Shown: piece by piece, positions 26,840 through 34,898 of the stretch
Position numbering within the stretch: the stretch's first letter is position 1
Layout of the letters: the number at the start of each line of letters is the position of its first letter
Origin: Planctomycetota bacterium
GTDB lineage: Bacteria; Planctomycetota; UBA8108; JACQVS01
DNA length: 64,000 bases
Assembly: GCA_028280485.1 (NCBI GenBank)
Contig: JANQLS010000112.1
Span: 1 to 64,000, forward strand
Direction of reading: 5' to 3'
Made by a program: the position numbers and the translations under genes
Notes under the pieces: model-generated
Told to the model about the DNA's origin: nothing
Databases searched by the model: none
Seen by the model: the letters and a program-made list of their open reading frames with translations, nothing else

Positions 26840-27384
26840 GGAACTTCAACTGAATCCGGTATTTGAAGCTAAAGTGCGAAAAATCGCTACCGTGAATACG
26901 GTGTACCTTAACTTTTTTAAGAGAATTTTAGCTTTAGGAAGCCAAGCATCTTCAAAACCACTTTGAAGTGCTTCAAATCCATTCAAATTGGATGAAAGTA
27001 AGCTTTAGGTCCTGTTAGCAGGACCTAAGCCGAGTTGGGATCAACTCGGCCGCGAATGTAGGCTCAAAGAGCCTATGTTTAGCGGAGTGAAGGCAAATCA
27101 TAGGATTTGCAGGAACGGTTGAAGCATGCTCCATAGGAGCTTGTTTCAACATAAACAATACTGGCTGGGAGAAAACCCAGCTCAGGCGGGCTCGGAGAGA
27201 AGTCTCACCGACGAGCCGGAATTGAATTTTTAGAAGCCTCGGAAACTCACCAAGAGCCCTTCATTGCTTGAAATGGCTCTCGGTGAGTTTTGGTTTTTAA
27301 ATCTTAAAAACCGAAGGCTCTTACTTCTCAGTGCCAGGTGCTGGCAAAGAGAATCATCTACATGTTTTATAAGCTTCGAAAAGC
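26840..27384. other. Hairpin cluster between secretin A and the TPR genes
   Basis: No gene. At least six hairpins follow one another: 27002-27030 (13/12-bp arms, GGTCCTG/CAGGACC core), 27029-27050 (GCCGAGTTG/CAACTCGGC), 27059-27075 (TAGGCTC/GAGCCTA next to a GTAG), 27093-27110 (GCAAATC/GATTTGC), 27118-27150 (imperfect, GCTCC/GGAGC core), and 27164-27182 (GCTGGG/CCCAGC). A long near-perfect stem at 27242-27292 has AAACTCACCAAGAGCC as its left arm. The loops are mostly 3-6 bases. The last one lies 90 bases past the secretin stop and may weaken transcription; the others may protect or process the mRNA. Confidence 0.7.
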
Positions 27385-30093
27385 TTATGAGTTGAACAAG
27401 CGAGATTCAACTTCTTGAACAACCGTGATCTTGGCGTTGATCAAGACAAAGAGGTTTGAACGCAAGGTTGAGTTTCCTTTGCGGCCAAGGACCAAGTTGA
27501 GAACTGGAATATTGGCGATTCCAGGGATACCAACTTTTTGCTTCGCATTGATTTCACGCTTGAGACCACCGACCAATACGGTTCCACCGTCAGGTACGGT
27601 AACCGTGGTTCGGATTTGAGTCACTGAAGTCACCGGAAGTTCGACGGGAACAACGGTCAAGTTACCGGACAAGTTCAAGACGGCGATCTCTGAATCGAGG
27701 CGTTCAGCCAAAGTAGGTTGGATCTCCAAGATAATGTACTTGCGGTCGTGACTGACGTTGGGACGTACTTCCAAGATTGAACCTGAGTTCAAGACACCAA
27801 TACGGGGGTTGATAACGGGAACAACACCAGTCTGGTTGACCTCGAGGTCTTTGATATAAGCAGCTTGGTTAACCACCATGGTGTGAGCGATTTGAGTGTT
27901 GAACGCGGTGACGCGAGGTGAACTCAAGCTGCGGATCTCTTGATCTTTAGCAACACCGGTCAACAAGGCTTCCAATTGGTATTGGTCGGTCAAGACGTTC
28001 AACTGGTAAGCGGTACCACCCGAAGGAGTGATATTGAAAGGATTGACGCGTGAACCGATAGGATTGGAGAATCCACCGATTGAAGCAGCGCGCAAGTTCC
28101 AGTCTTGTTGAGCATTCAAGAACTCATAACCGGGAGCCACACTGGTTCCAGAACCGTCGATATCAGGAATCGAGGTGGGTAAGAAAGTACTTGTACCGTT
28201 ACCGATATCGATACCGATTTCTTCGAGGTAGTTGTCTTGAAGAGCGAGGAAACGTGACTCGACGGTCACCATGATTCCTGAAGCTTTTCTCAACTCAGCT
28301 AAAAGTCTTTCAACTTTTTGGTGGTTTTCGTAGGTGGTTTGAACGGCGAGTTTACCGCGCTCAAAGTTGACAGATCCTTGAACATCTTCGTCTTCAGAGG
28401 TGAGTTCTTTCTCAACCAATTCGACAAGTTTGTCAGATCCGACTTTACCGTCTCCACTATCACCTTCGTCGTCGAGACCGAAATCGCCACCGAAGCCTTC
28501 GTCACTGCTTTGACCTTCTAAACTCTCTAAAGCGAGAGGAGGAGCAGGGAAATCGGGGTGATCTTGAGTGATATCGTGAATGTCGTAGAAGTGAAGAATC
28601 AAATCTTCGTTGGCGAGTTCCGACTTCGTACCGATATTGACGGCACCTCTGGCGACGGTGAATCCAAGAGATTCGTCTTCTACTTGGCTCAAGAGGATAT
28701 TGAGTAAGTTAGCCAAAGGAATGTTTGAGGTACGAGGAAGTTCGACAACGGCATCTTCTAAGACGCTATCGGCTTCACTGGAGATCACGAAGTTCAAACT
28801 CGAAATCTGTTGGAGTGAACGAAGAGCTTCTTTGAAAGGAGTGTCAGCGGGGAATTGGATATCTTGAGGCTCTTGGAGCTTTCTTTTGATTTCCTTGTCG
28901 ACTTCAGTTTCGGCCAAAGCGACTTTGTCAGCCAAGCTGATATCTTTAGGAGCCATCTCTTCCCAAACTTCGCGGTCGGGGAAAGTGAGGATCTCTTTGT
29001 AGAGAAGTGAAGACTCTTCAACGGCCAAGATGGCGAGTTGTTGATTTTCAACCTGAGCTTTGAAGAGACGATGACGCTCTTGAATCGAGTGATTCTCTTT
29101 AGAGATACGTCTCATGGTGAGGGCTTCCACATCACCAGGATTCGCGCGGAGGATTTGGTCGTAGTTGTCAGCAGCAACTTCGTAATCCTTGCGATCGTAA
29201 GCTTCTTGAGCTCGAGCTCTCAGTTGAGCGATTCGGTTTTTGATAAAGCGGATGTTTTGAGATTGTTGAGCTTCTTTATCGCGAGCGATTTGAAGTTCTT
29301 GCTCTCGACGATCTTCTTCATCTTTTTGAACCTTGAGATCTTGAGCGATCTGCAATTTGTTCTGAATGATTTGCTCTTCTTCAGAGAGGTTCAAGTTCAA
29401 GGCGTTATGGCGGATCATTTCGAGGCCTTTTTGGTACTCACCGATCGCGCGATCAAAATCTTGGCGATCGACGAATCCTTGACCCTTATTGATCATCATG
29501 TGAATCTCGGTGAGGATGAGGCTTTCGGTAGCTCTCTTAGCTTCGATGAGTTCTTTACGGCGATCGTAAACTTCACCTCGGTAATCACCTAATTCTGTGC
29601 GGATCTGAGAGAGAAGGCGTTCAGCTTCTTCGTTTTCAGGATCGATCTTCAAAGCCATTTCCAATTTGGCTTCAGCTTTGAGAGTCTCGAAGTTCAAACG
29701 ATCTTCATGAGCCATTTGGATCATGCGCTGAGCTTCTCGCTTACGGCTGTCCGAATCGAGGGTCAAGATTTCGAGAAGACGATCTGAGGTCATCCCATCT
29801 TGAGTGTTGGCAGGCCGAACCGTTCGGGGCTGTGGCTTCGGAGTATCGTCAACATTGTTGACGATGGGGTCCGGGGTCGTTTCAGGTTGTACAGGTTCGC
29901 TTACAACAGGATCAACAGCCTCTGGCTGGTTGTTTTCTTGGTTGTTCACAACCGGTTGGGGTTGTGTTCTACGAGCTCGTCGACGTCGTTGAGGCTGGCT
30001 ACATCCTTCAGCAAGAAGGAAGCAGAGCAATAGAGCTAACAAGGACCAACGTCCTGGTTTCAGCCAACTGAAAGAGTTAATTCGCCCTTCCAT
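27385..30093 (-). CDS. Lipoprotein secretin with TPR/coiled-coil N-terminus (secretin A)
   Basis: Outer-membrane secretin paralogous to the one at 17206-19977. The ATG at 30093, with AAGGTG 6 bases upstream, is preferred over the GTG at 30108, giving about 902 residues. The lipobox LLAEGC predicts lipidation at Cys31. It is followed by an Arg-rich then Asn/Gln/Pro-rich linker, a charged helical part with one TPR (YDQILRANPGDVEAL, about 320), an N0-like domain (FPADTPFKEALRSLQQI, about 415), an N1-like domain (FERGKLAVQTTYENHQKVERLLAEL, about 575) and the barrel with VTVPDGGTVLVGGLKRE near 850. The relation to the Akkermansia secretin Amuc_1098 is suggested by the PilM/PilO-like genes just upstream. 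An acidic Gly/Asp stretch precedes N1 as in secretin B. Confidence 0.88.
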   Translation of the reverse strand: MEGRINSFSWLKPGRWSLLALLLCFLLAEGCSQPQRRRRARRTQPQPVVNNQENNQPEAVDPVVSEPVQPETTPDPIVNNVDDTPKPQPRTVRPANTQDGMTSDRLLEILTLDSDSRKREAQRMIQMAHEDRLNFETLKAEAKLEMALKIDPENEEAERLLSQIRTELGDYRGEVYDRRKELIEAKRATESLILTEIHMMINKGQGFVDRQDFDRAIGEYQKGLEMIRHNALNLNLSEEEQIIQNKLQIAQDLKVQKDEEDRREQELQIARDKEAQQSQNIRFIKNRIAQLRARAQEAYDRKDYEVAADNYDQILRANPGDVEALTMRRISKENHSIQERHRLFKAQVENQQLAILAVEESSLLYKEILTFPDREVWEEMAPKDISLADKVALAETEVDKEIKRKLQEPQDIQFPADTPFKEALRSLQQISSLNFVISSEADSVLEDAVVELPRTSNIPLANLLNILLSQVEDESLGFTVARGAVNIGTKSELANEDLILHFYDIHDITQDHPDFPAPPLALESLEGQSSDEGFGGDFGLDDEGDSGDGKVGSDKLVELVEKELTSEDEDVQGSVNFERGKLAVQTTYENHQKVERLLAELRKASGIMVTVESRFLALQDNYLEEIGIDIGNGTSTFLPTSIPDIDGSGTSVAPGYEFLNAQQDWNLRAASIGGFSNPIGSRVNPFNITPSGGTAYQLNVLTDQYQLEALLTGVAKDQEIRSLSSPRVTAFNTQIAHTMVVNQAAYIKDLEVNQTGVVPVINPRIGVLNSGSILEVRPNVSHDRKYIILEIQPTLAERLDSEIAVLNLSGNLTVVPVELPVTSVTQIRTTVTVPDGGTVLVGGLKREINAKQKVGIPGIANIPVLNLVLGRKGNSTLRSNLFVLINAKITVVQEVESRLFNS

Positions 30094-30255
30094 GTATGCA
30101 CCTTTCACAAGATATCCTCAGGCAGTCAAAACTCTTACGGAGCCTGGCGGAGCTGGGGAGCCGTCGCCTTCAGGGCCACCGTAATGTATAGTTTCCATCC
30201 AATTTCGAAGTTACTGGATCAGGCTTTTAAAAATCTGCCAGCAATCTTCATGGCT

Positions 30256-31515
30256 TCAACGGAAGCCATCTCGTTTTTTCTTTTTCTTAGGGGCCTCTTC
30301 TTCTGAAGCACCCTCTTCTTCCTCAGCGGATTCTTCTTCCGAAGTATCCTCTTCCTCTTCAGTGGCATCTTCTGTGCCTTCTTCTACATTACTGTCTTCG
30401 CTAACTTCTTCTTCTACAAGTTCTTCCTCAGTTGATTCCTCTTCGATGACTTCTTCTTCAATAACTTCTTCTGAAGAACCGGCACTGAGTTCGGCGTCTA
30501 AAGGAAGAATCAGTTCTTTAGTTTCTGACTTTTGGGTGAAGACCGTTCGAGATCGATTACGTTGATCGCGAATCTCAACTCGGTTATTTTCAATTCCTAA
30601 GACTACGAATGCAGGTCCCTTTTTGCCGCCTCGAAGCGAAACTTCGGGGCCAAAGGTGTAACCTTCGTAGATTTTACCGTCAGAGGCTTTGTGAACCATC
30701 TCAGGTTCAGCTCCGGGATCCTTGCTGGCGACGGTGATGTCACCGAAGAAGAATGCCTTCGCAGCATCTCCTGATTTTGAAGGATCGAATCCCTTAGCGA
30801 ATTGCACACGAATGTGATAATCGAAAGGAATAGCGTGAGGCATCATGGCCTCGCCGGAAGCGGCGTCGACGTTGTCTTCTGGGAGGAAAGAGTTTTCGTC
30901 GGCGTCTTCAGACTTTTGAATCTTGGTTCGAAGTTGATAGGCATATTTCTTGCCGGGCTCAACTTTGTGATCGACATAGCGAACATCGCTACCATCGATA
31001 TTTTTATCACTATCAAAATCTTTGACGGGAAGGAAGGTGTCGTCCCCATCGGCTTTTTTGTAAAGCTTGATCGAGGTGTATTCAGAGTTTTCCAAGTCTC
31101 CTAATGAACCTTCGACTCGAACGTAAACCTGATAGGTTTTATCGTGTCTCAAGTAAGTTACACGAACCATTTTGGGCTTGGGATGATCGATCCGAATACC
31201 TTCTTGCTCAGCTACGAATTGCATCAAGCCTTGCATGCGCTCGGTTGACCAAGTGGTGTATTCCGCCATGTCGGGAACGCGCCATTGAGCAGAGATCGTC
31301 CCGATGAGATCAGGGACATCCCCCACATTGACATCTTCCTTTTCTCGCAGCTCAGCAGCAGTTTTCGATTTTTTGGCATCGGAGAGCGCGGTATTCGCAT
31401 CTCTACCGGCAAAGAGAACGAAAAAGGCGACCGCTAATACGATAGCTCCAGCGAGCCCGTAAGCGATCTTATCCATTTGTTGTCCGAGATTGGAATCTTG
31501 ACCTTCGATAGCCAT
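30256..31515 (-). CDS. Single-pass inner-membrane protein with acidic tail (PilP-like position)
   Basis: 419 residues, no confident family. Residues 17-37 form one transmembrane helix (IAYGLAGAIVLAVAFFVLFAG), placing the rest in the periplasm. Residues 100-210 look like a fibronectin-III-type beta domain (VRVTYLRHDKTYQVYV..., YVDHKVEPGKKYAYQLRT). Residues 285-335 (GYTFGPEVSLRGG... VLGIENNRVEIRDQ) weakly recall the small beta domain of PilP/GspC that contacts secretins. The last 75 residues are a Glu/Ser/Asp-rich tract ending in five Lys. It lies between the PilO-like and secretin genes, where pilP sits in pilus operons. That position and the weak match support a bridging role, but it remains hypothetical. 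Confidence 0.65.
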   Translation of the reverse strand: MAIEGQDSNLGQQMDKIAYGLAGAIVLAVAFFVLFAGRDANTALSDAKKSKTAAELREKEDVNVGDVPDLIGTISAQWRVPDMAEYTTWSTERMQGLMQFVAEQEGIRIDHPKPKMVRVTYLRHDKTYQVYVRVEGSLGDLENSEYTSIKLYKKADGDDTFLPVKDFDSDKNIDGSDVRYVDHKVEPGKKYAYQLRTKIQKSEDADENSFLPEDNVDAASGEAMMPHAIPFDYHIRVQFAKGFDPSKSGDAAKAFFFGDITVASKDPGAEPEMVHKASDGKIYEGYTFGPEVSLRGGKKGPAFVVLGIENNRVEIRDQRNRSRTVFTQKSETKELILPLDAELSAGSSEEVIEEEVIEEESTEEELVEEEVSEDSNVEEGTEDATEEEEDTSEEESAEEEEGASEEEAPKKKKKRDGFR

Positions 31516-31625
31516 GCTTTAAATTCCGTTCTAAGTTTTTATCTCATTCAGGAAGCTCTCATGAGCTTCTCGGTTCAATTCTCAATTGAATCCCAGCGAT
31601 TTAGCTGAGATTTAACTCTTGGTCT

Positions 31626-32579
31626 TTATTTTTTCTTGCCGCCCCTTTTAGGAGCTTTTTTTTCTTTGAGGCCTTTCCAATCAAGGGCCCAAAATTCAAG
31701 AAAGACAGCCATATTAGGCTCGACACCAGGATGACCGTCACGGTCAGCCTTTTCTTGTGGGAACTCCCCATCGGCGTAGTCTTTTACTACTATGAGCTCT
31801 TTGGTGAGCTGGCTTTCGATGCGTTGGGATTTAACCGTTCGAACAAGAAAAGGAACTTTAGATGATCTTTGGAGTTCCCCGATCAAATCATTGACCTTGG
31901 ACATGGGCATTTCAAGATTGATCAAGGCTCGAATGACCCCAAAGTGATCAGGAATTTCAACGACAGCATCTTTTTTACGGCCACCACCGGAGGAAGTAAT
32001 TGGATCTTTGATCTCCAATTTCTTGATTCCACCGACCTGAAGTTTAGTTGCCGCATTGAAAACCTCTTCGATAACCCAATAAGTTTTCATACCCTTGGCG
32101 ACATCAGCAGGAGTAGTGAAAACTTCTGCGCTGAGAACTTCTAAGCCGAGCTTACCTTCTTCGGCCTCTTCCGTGGTTGGAGTCGCTTCAGGAAAAGTAT
32201 CGGTATACGATTTCTTGAGGGCCGCGATCCAGGTCTGGTACTTACTTGCAAAACCATTCCCGTCAGTCAGCAATGTTTCTTTGACTTCACCGGGGTAAAA
32301 AACGTCAAAAGCGTTTTTCTTATTGTCGTAGAACTCTTTAGCCGACGTTAATGCCGACTGAAGTTGTTCCTGACGACTTTCCATCTTCTTAACCAACTTT
32401 AACGTTGGGTATTGAGGTCGTAACGAAGCCCCATCAAGGTATTCTTTGGCCTTGGTTAATGATTCTGCCGCCCCAACATCGAGGTAGGGAACGAGAATCA
32501 AGAAGTAAAAAATGGCCACAAGACCAATTGATAGCAACGCAACCGTAATTGCGAAGCCGTTTTCTTTTAGCTTATCCAT
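31626..32579 (-). CDS. PilO-like inner-membrane protein (Amuc_1100-like layout)
   Basis: 317 residues: a short cytoplasmic start, one helix (ITVALLSIGLVAIFYFLILVPY, 11-32), a coiled-coil stretch (about 55-95, KLVKKMESRQEQLQSALTSAKEFY), then an alpha/beta part that in PilO and in Akkermansia Amuc_1100 forms ferredoxin-like domains (ALINLEMPMSKVNDLIGELQRSSKVPFLVRTVKSQ, about 215-250). The end is basic (GGKKK). Family membership is inferred from architecture and gene order after the PilM-PilN fusion, not from strong sequence motifs. It would pair with the PilN part of the upstream protein in the inner membrane. Confidence 0.7.
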   Translation of the reverse strand: MDKLKENGFAITVALLSIGLVAIFYFLILVPYLDVGAAESLTKAKEYLDGASLRPQYPTLKLVKKMESRQEQLQSALTSAKEFYDNKKNAFDVFYPGEVKETLLTDGNGFASKYQTWIAALKKSYTDTFPEATPTTEEAEEGKLGLEVLSAEVFTTPADVAKGMKTYWVIEEVFNAATKLQVGGIKKLEIKDPITSSGGGRKKDAVVEIPDHFGVIRALINLEMPMSKVNDLIGELQRSSKVPFLVRTVKSQRIESQLTKELIVVKDYADGEFPQEKADRDGHPGVEPNMAVFLEFWALDWKGLKEKKAPKRGGKKK

Positions 32580-32903
32580 TTCACATTACCAGTGATTGAA
32601 ATCAGGCCTTACGAAAAAATTGAGCCATCCAAATAGAGCTGATCCCGGAATTGAGACCCACCGGGTTCTTAATACTCTAAGCCAAAGCGATTATAACTTT
32701 GGCTTTCAAAGCTTCGCGCTGACCCCATCGAACTGACAAGATCAGATTTGAGTGAACTCAAAATCTCTAAGACTCAGTTGACAAACTTAGTGTCTATTTG
32801 TCACCGTCCCGTCACATGGACGGCAAATTTTAGGAAGAAGCCCTTTTGACGAGTGTAAACAAACACTTGATTTAGGACTTTTCCTCACGAAAAAAGGAAG
32901 AAA
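32580..32903 (-). other. Structured spacer between the PilM-PilN and PilO-like genes
   Basis: No gene. It contains a 9-bp perfect hairpin AAGCCAAAG / CTTTGGCTT (32680-32706), a hairpin with arms AGATTTTGAG / CTCAAATCT in the 32740-32770 region, and CCGTC / GACGG near 32805-32824. A TATAAT lies on the minus strand inside the first hairpin, without a -35 match. A gap this long inside a functional cluster may hold an internal promoter or attenuator. Confidence 0.45.
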
Positions 32904-34898
32904 TCAGTCGTCCTTTTTCTTCTTAGATTTACCTTTTTTACTCGACTTACTACTTTTTTTATCGTCTTCGTCGTCCTTCTTATCCTCTTCCTTAGCTTCA
33001 GGCTTTGGGGGATCCTCAGCTCTTAAAATGAACGTGATCCCAGCGGAGAAGAAGGGGCCGCCTTCTTGGACTTGGACAATTTGTTGGTCTCTTCTCCGAC
33101 TCCCGGTTCCTCCAGAGGCAGCTCTATCGGTGTAGTAAATGCGGGATTCGGTTTTTGCATCGATACCATCCTTGATTTCAGGATCCATGATGAGCTTAGA
33201 GTCTTGTAGTTTTCTTAAAGATCGCTTGATCTTATTGGAAACTAAAGATCGGAAATGCTTCATGGACAAGTCTGGCGTATCTTGTTCTTTAACGAAGACC
33301 CTCAAGCTGACTTTGTAAGCAGGTACGGTGAGTTTCTTCGCAGTTCTATTCCTTCGGGCACCTCGCCCGCCTTCACCACGGGCAGCAGCCGGAGCATTTT
33401 CAGGCCAATTGATGGGCTGAATATCGATGAATGGCACCCAAGCACCTTGGTCAACCATCGCCTGGACTTGGCTTCTGACCTCATTAATTTTAATCTCGCG
33501 ATCCACATTGAGTGACTTGCCTTGCTGGGGCTGCTGCTGAACACTCTTCAAAGCTTCACTAACGATATTGATCGCCATCTGAGGTAAATTGCGAAGACGC
33601 CCAACATCTTCGAGCAACTTTGCCTCCACATCGATGCTGGTCTTCTCTATATCCCCAATATCTCCAGAGATTTCTTTAATATCATCAACGTACGTAGTGA
33701 TTTCTTGAACGTCATCACTATCTTCCGTCAGCACTTTCCCCTTCACCAGAAACCCGCCGGCTAAAACCACGGCGTACATGATCGCCAGGGCGACCAAGAC
33801 GTGCTTCTTCTTACGACCGAGTTCTTTTTGGAGCTTCTCTTCTTGAGGAAGAAGATCCACTCGACAAGAACCGACTCCCACTCCTTGTAAGGCACTACCG
33901 AAGGCAGTAGCGAAAGCGGGAAGATGAGCTTGAAGAAGCTTGAGGTTGGCATCGCGGTTGATTCTTAAGCGGCTGATACCTTGAAGGGTGTGAACGGGCA
34001 GGCCTAGATGCTCTTGGAGGAATTTCTTTCCACCGACGATCTTACTGGCGTTACCCAAGAGATAAACTTGCTTGAACTGAACTTCGCCCGACTGAGTACG
34101 GTAGTAACCGATCGAGCGCTGGATCTCATTCACTAGCTCTTTGAGCTTGGGCATGATGATCGCTTGGAAGATCTTCGCTGCTTGCGCTTTGTTTTTAGCG
34201 CAGTGGATCTTGATCTTTTCAGCTTCTGAATAATTGAGCTTGAGGCGCGTCTGAACCGCTTTCGTCATCTCACTACCGGAGTGAGGCAAATTACGCGTCC
34301 AAAATCTCTTTCCGTCGACCAAGATCAGATCGGTATGGCTGTCACCGATGTCTAAAAAGATCGTGGGTTCTTCGGGAGCGATGTCGTAGAGAATGAAGTT
34401 TAACAGGCCGAGATAACCGATCGTCACTCCTTCGACATTGAGCTCTTCACTCTCAAAGTCGACGAGGTAATCTTCGATCATTTCCTTACGAGCTGCGAAC
34501 AGACCCACTTCTCGCTCTTCACCGGGCATGTAGTCGCGCTCGATGAGGTGGTAATCCCAAATGACTTCATCCAAGTCAAAGGGAATTTGTTGCTGAGCTT
34601 CGTAACCCACCATCTCTTTGATCTTCTTAGGATCGAAGGCGGGGATCTCGATGAACTTTGAAAGAGTTCCTTGTCCGTTATGACAAACGATGACGGGCTC
34701 TTTTACGTCGTTACGAGATTTAAAAATCGACAAAGCTTCTTTGGACTGTTGCGCAAAATCGATGCCATCAGCCCCTACGGTGTAATCGACTTTATCGACT
34801 TCGAGAATTTCAATATTGTTCTTCTCACGTCGAAGCTTGACGGCCTTGAGTGAAGAACGGCCTACGTCGATGCTCCAAACCGTGTTGAATATCGCCAT
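32904..34898 (-). CDS. pilM: PilM-PilN fusion protein (pilus-type inner-membrane platform)
   Basis: 664 residues. Residues 1-342 match PilM, an actin-like ATP-binding protein (FtsA fold), with phosphate motifs DVGRSSLK (11-18) and DIGDSHTDLIL (183-193) and the adenosine motif LLGNASKIVGG (280-290). Directly after it come VDLLPQEE (347-354), a transmembrane helix (about 367-386) and a periplasmic part. In pilus systems PilM binds the INLLP peptide at the N-terminus of the separate PilN protein; here that peptide, helix and periplasmic domain are joined to PilM. The end (about 635-664) is a Lys/Asp/Ser-rich tail. GAGG lies 8 bases before the ATG. First gene of the locus. Confidence 0.85.
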   Translation of the reverse strand: MAIFNTVWSIDVGRSSLKAVKLRREKNNIEILEVDKVDYTVGADGIDFAQQSKEALSIFKSRNDVKEPVIVCHNGQGTLSKFIEIPAFDPKKIKEMVGYEAQQQIPFDLDEVIWDYHLIERDYMPGEEREVGLFAARKEMIEDYLVDFESEELNVEGVTIGYLGLLNFILYDIAPEEPTIFLDIGDSHTDLILVDGKRFWTRNLPHSGSEMTKAVQTRLKLNYSEAEKIKIHCAKNKAQAAKIFQAIIMPKLKELVNEIQRSIGYYRTQSGEVQFKQVYLLGNASKIVGGKKFLQEHLGLPVHTLQGISRLRINRDANLKLLQAHLPAFATAFGSALQGVGVGSCRVDLLPQEEKLQKELGRKKKHVLVALAIMYAVVLAGGFLVKGKVLTEDSDDVQEITTYVDDIKEISGDIGDIEKTSIDVEAKLLEDVGRLRNLPQMAINIVSEALKSVQQQPQQGKSLNVDREIKINEVRSQVQAMVDQGAWVPFIDIQPINWPENAPAAARGEGGRGARRNRTAKKLTVPAYKVSLRVFVKEQDTPDLSMKHFRSLVSNKIKRSLRKLQDSKLIMDPEIKDGIDAKTESRIYYTDRAASGGTGSRRRDQQIVQVQEGGPFFSAGITFILRAEDPPKPEAKEEDKKDDEDDKKSSKSSKKGKSKKKKDD

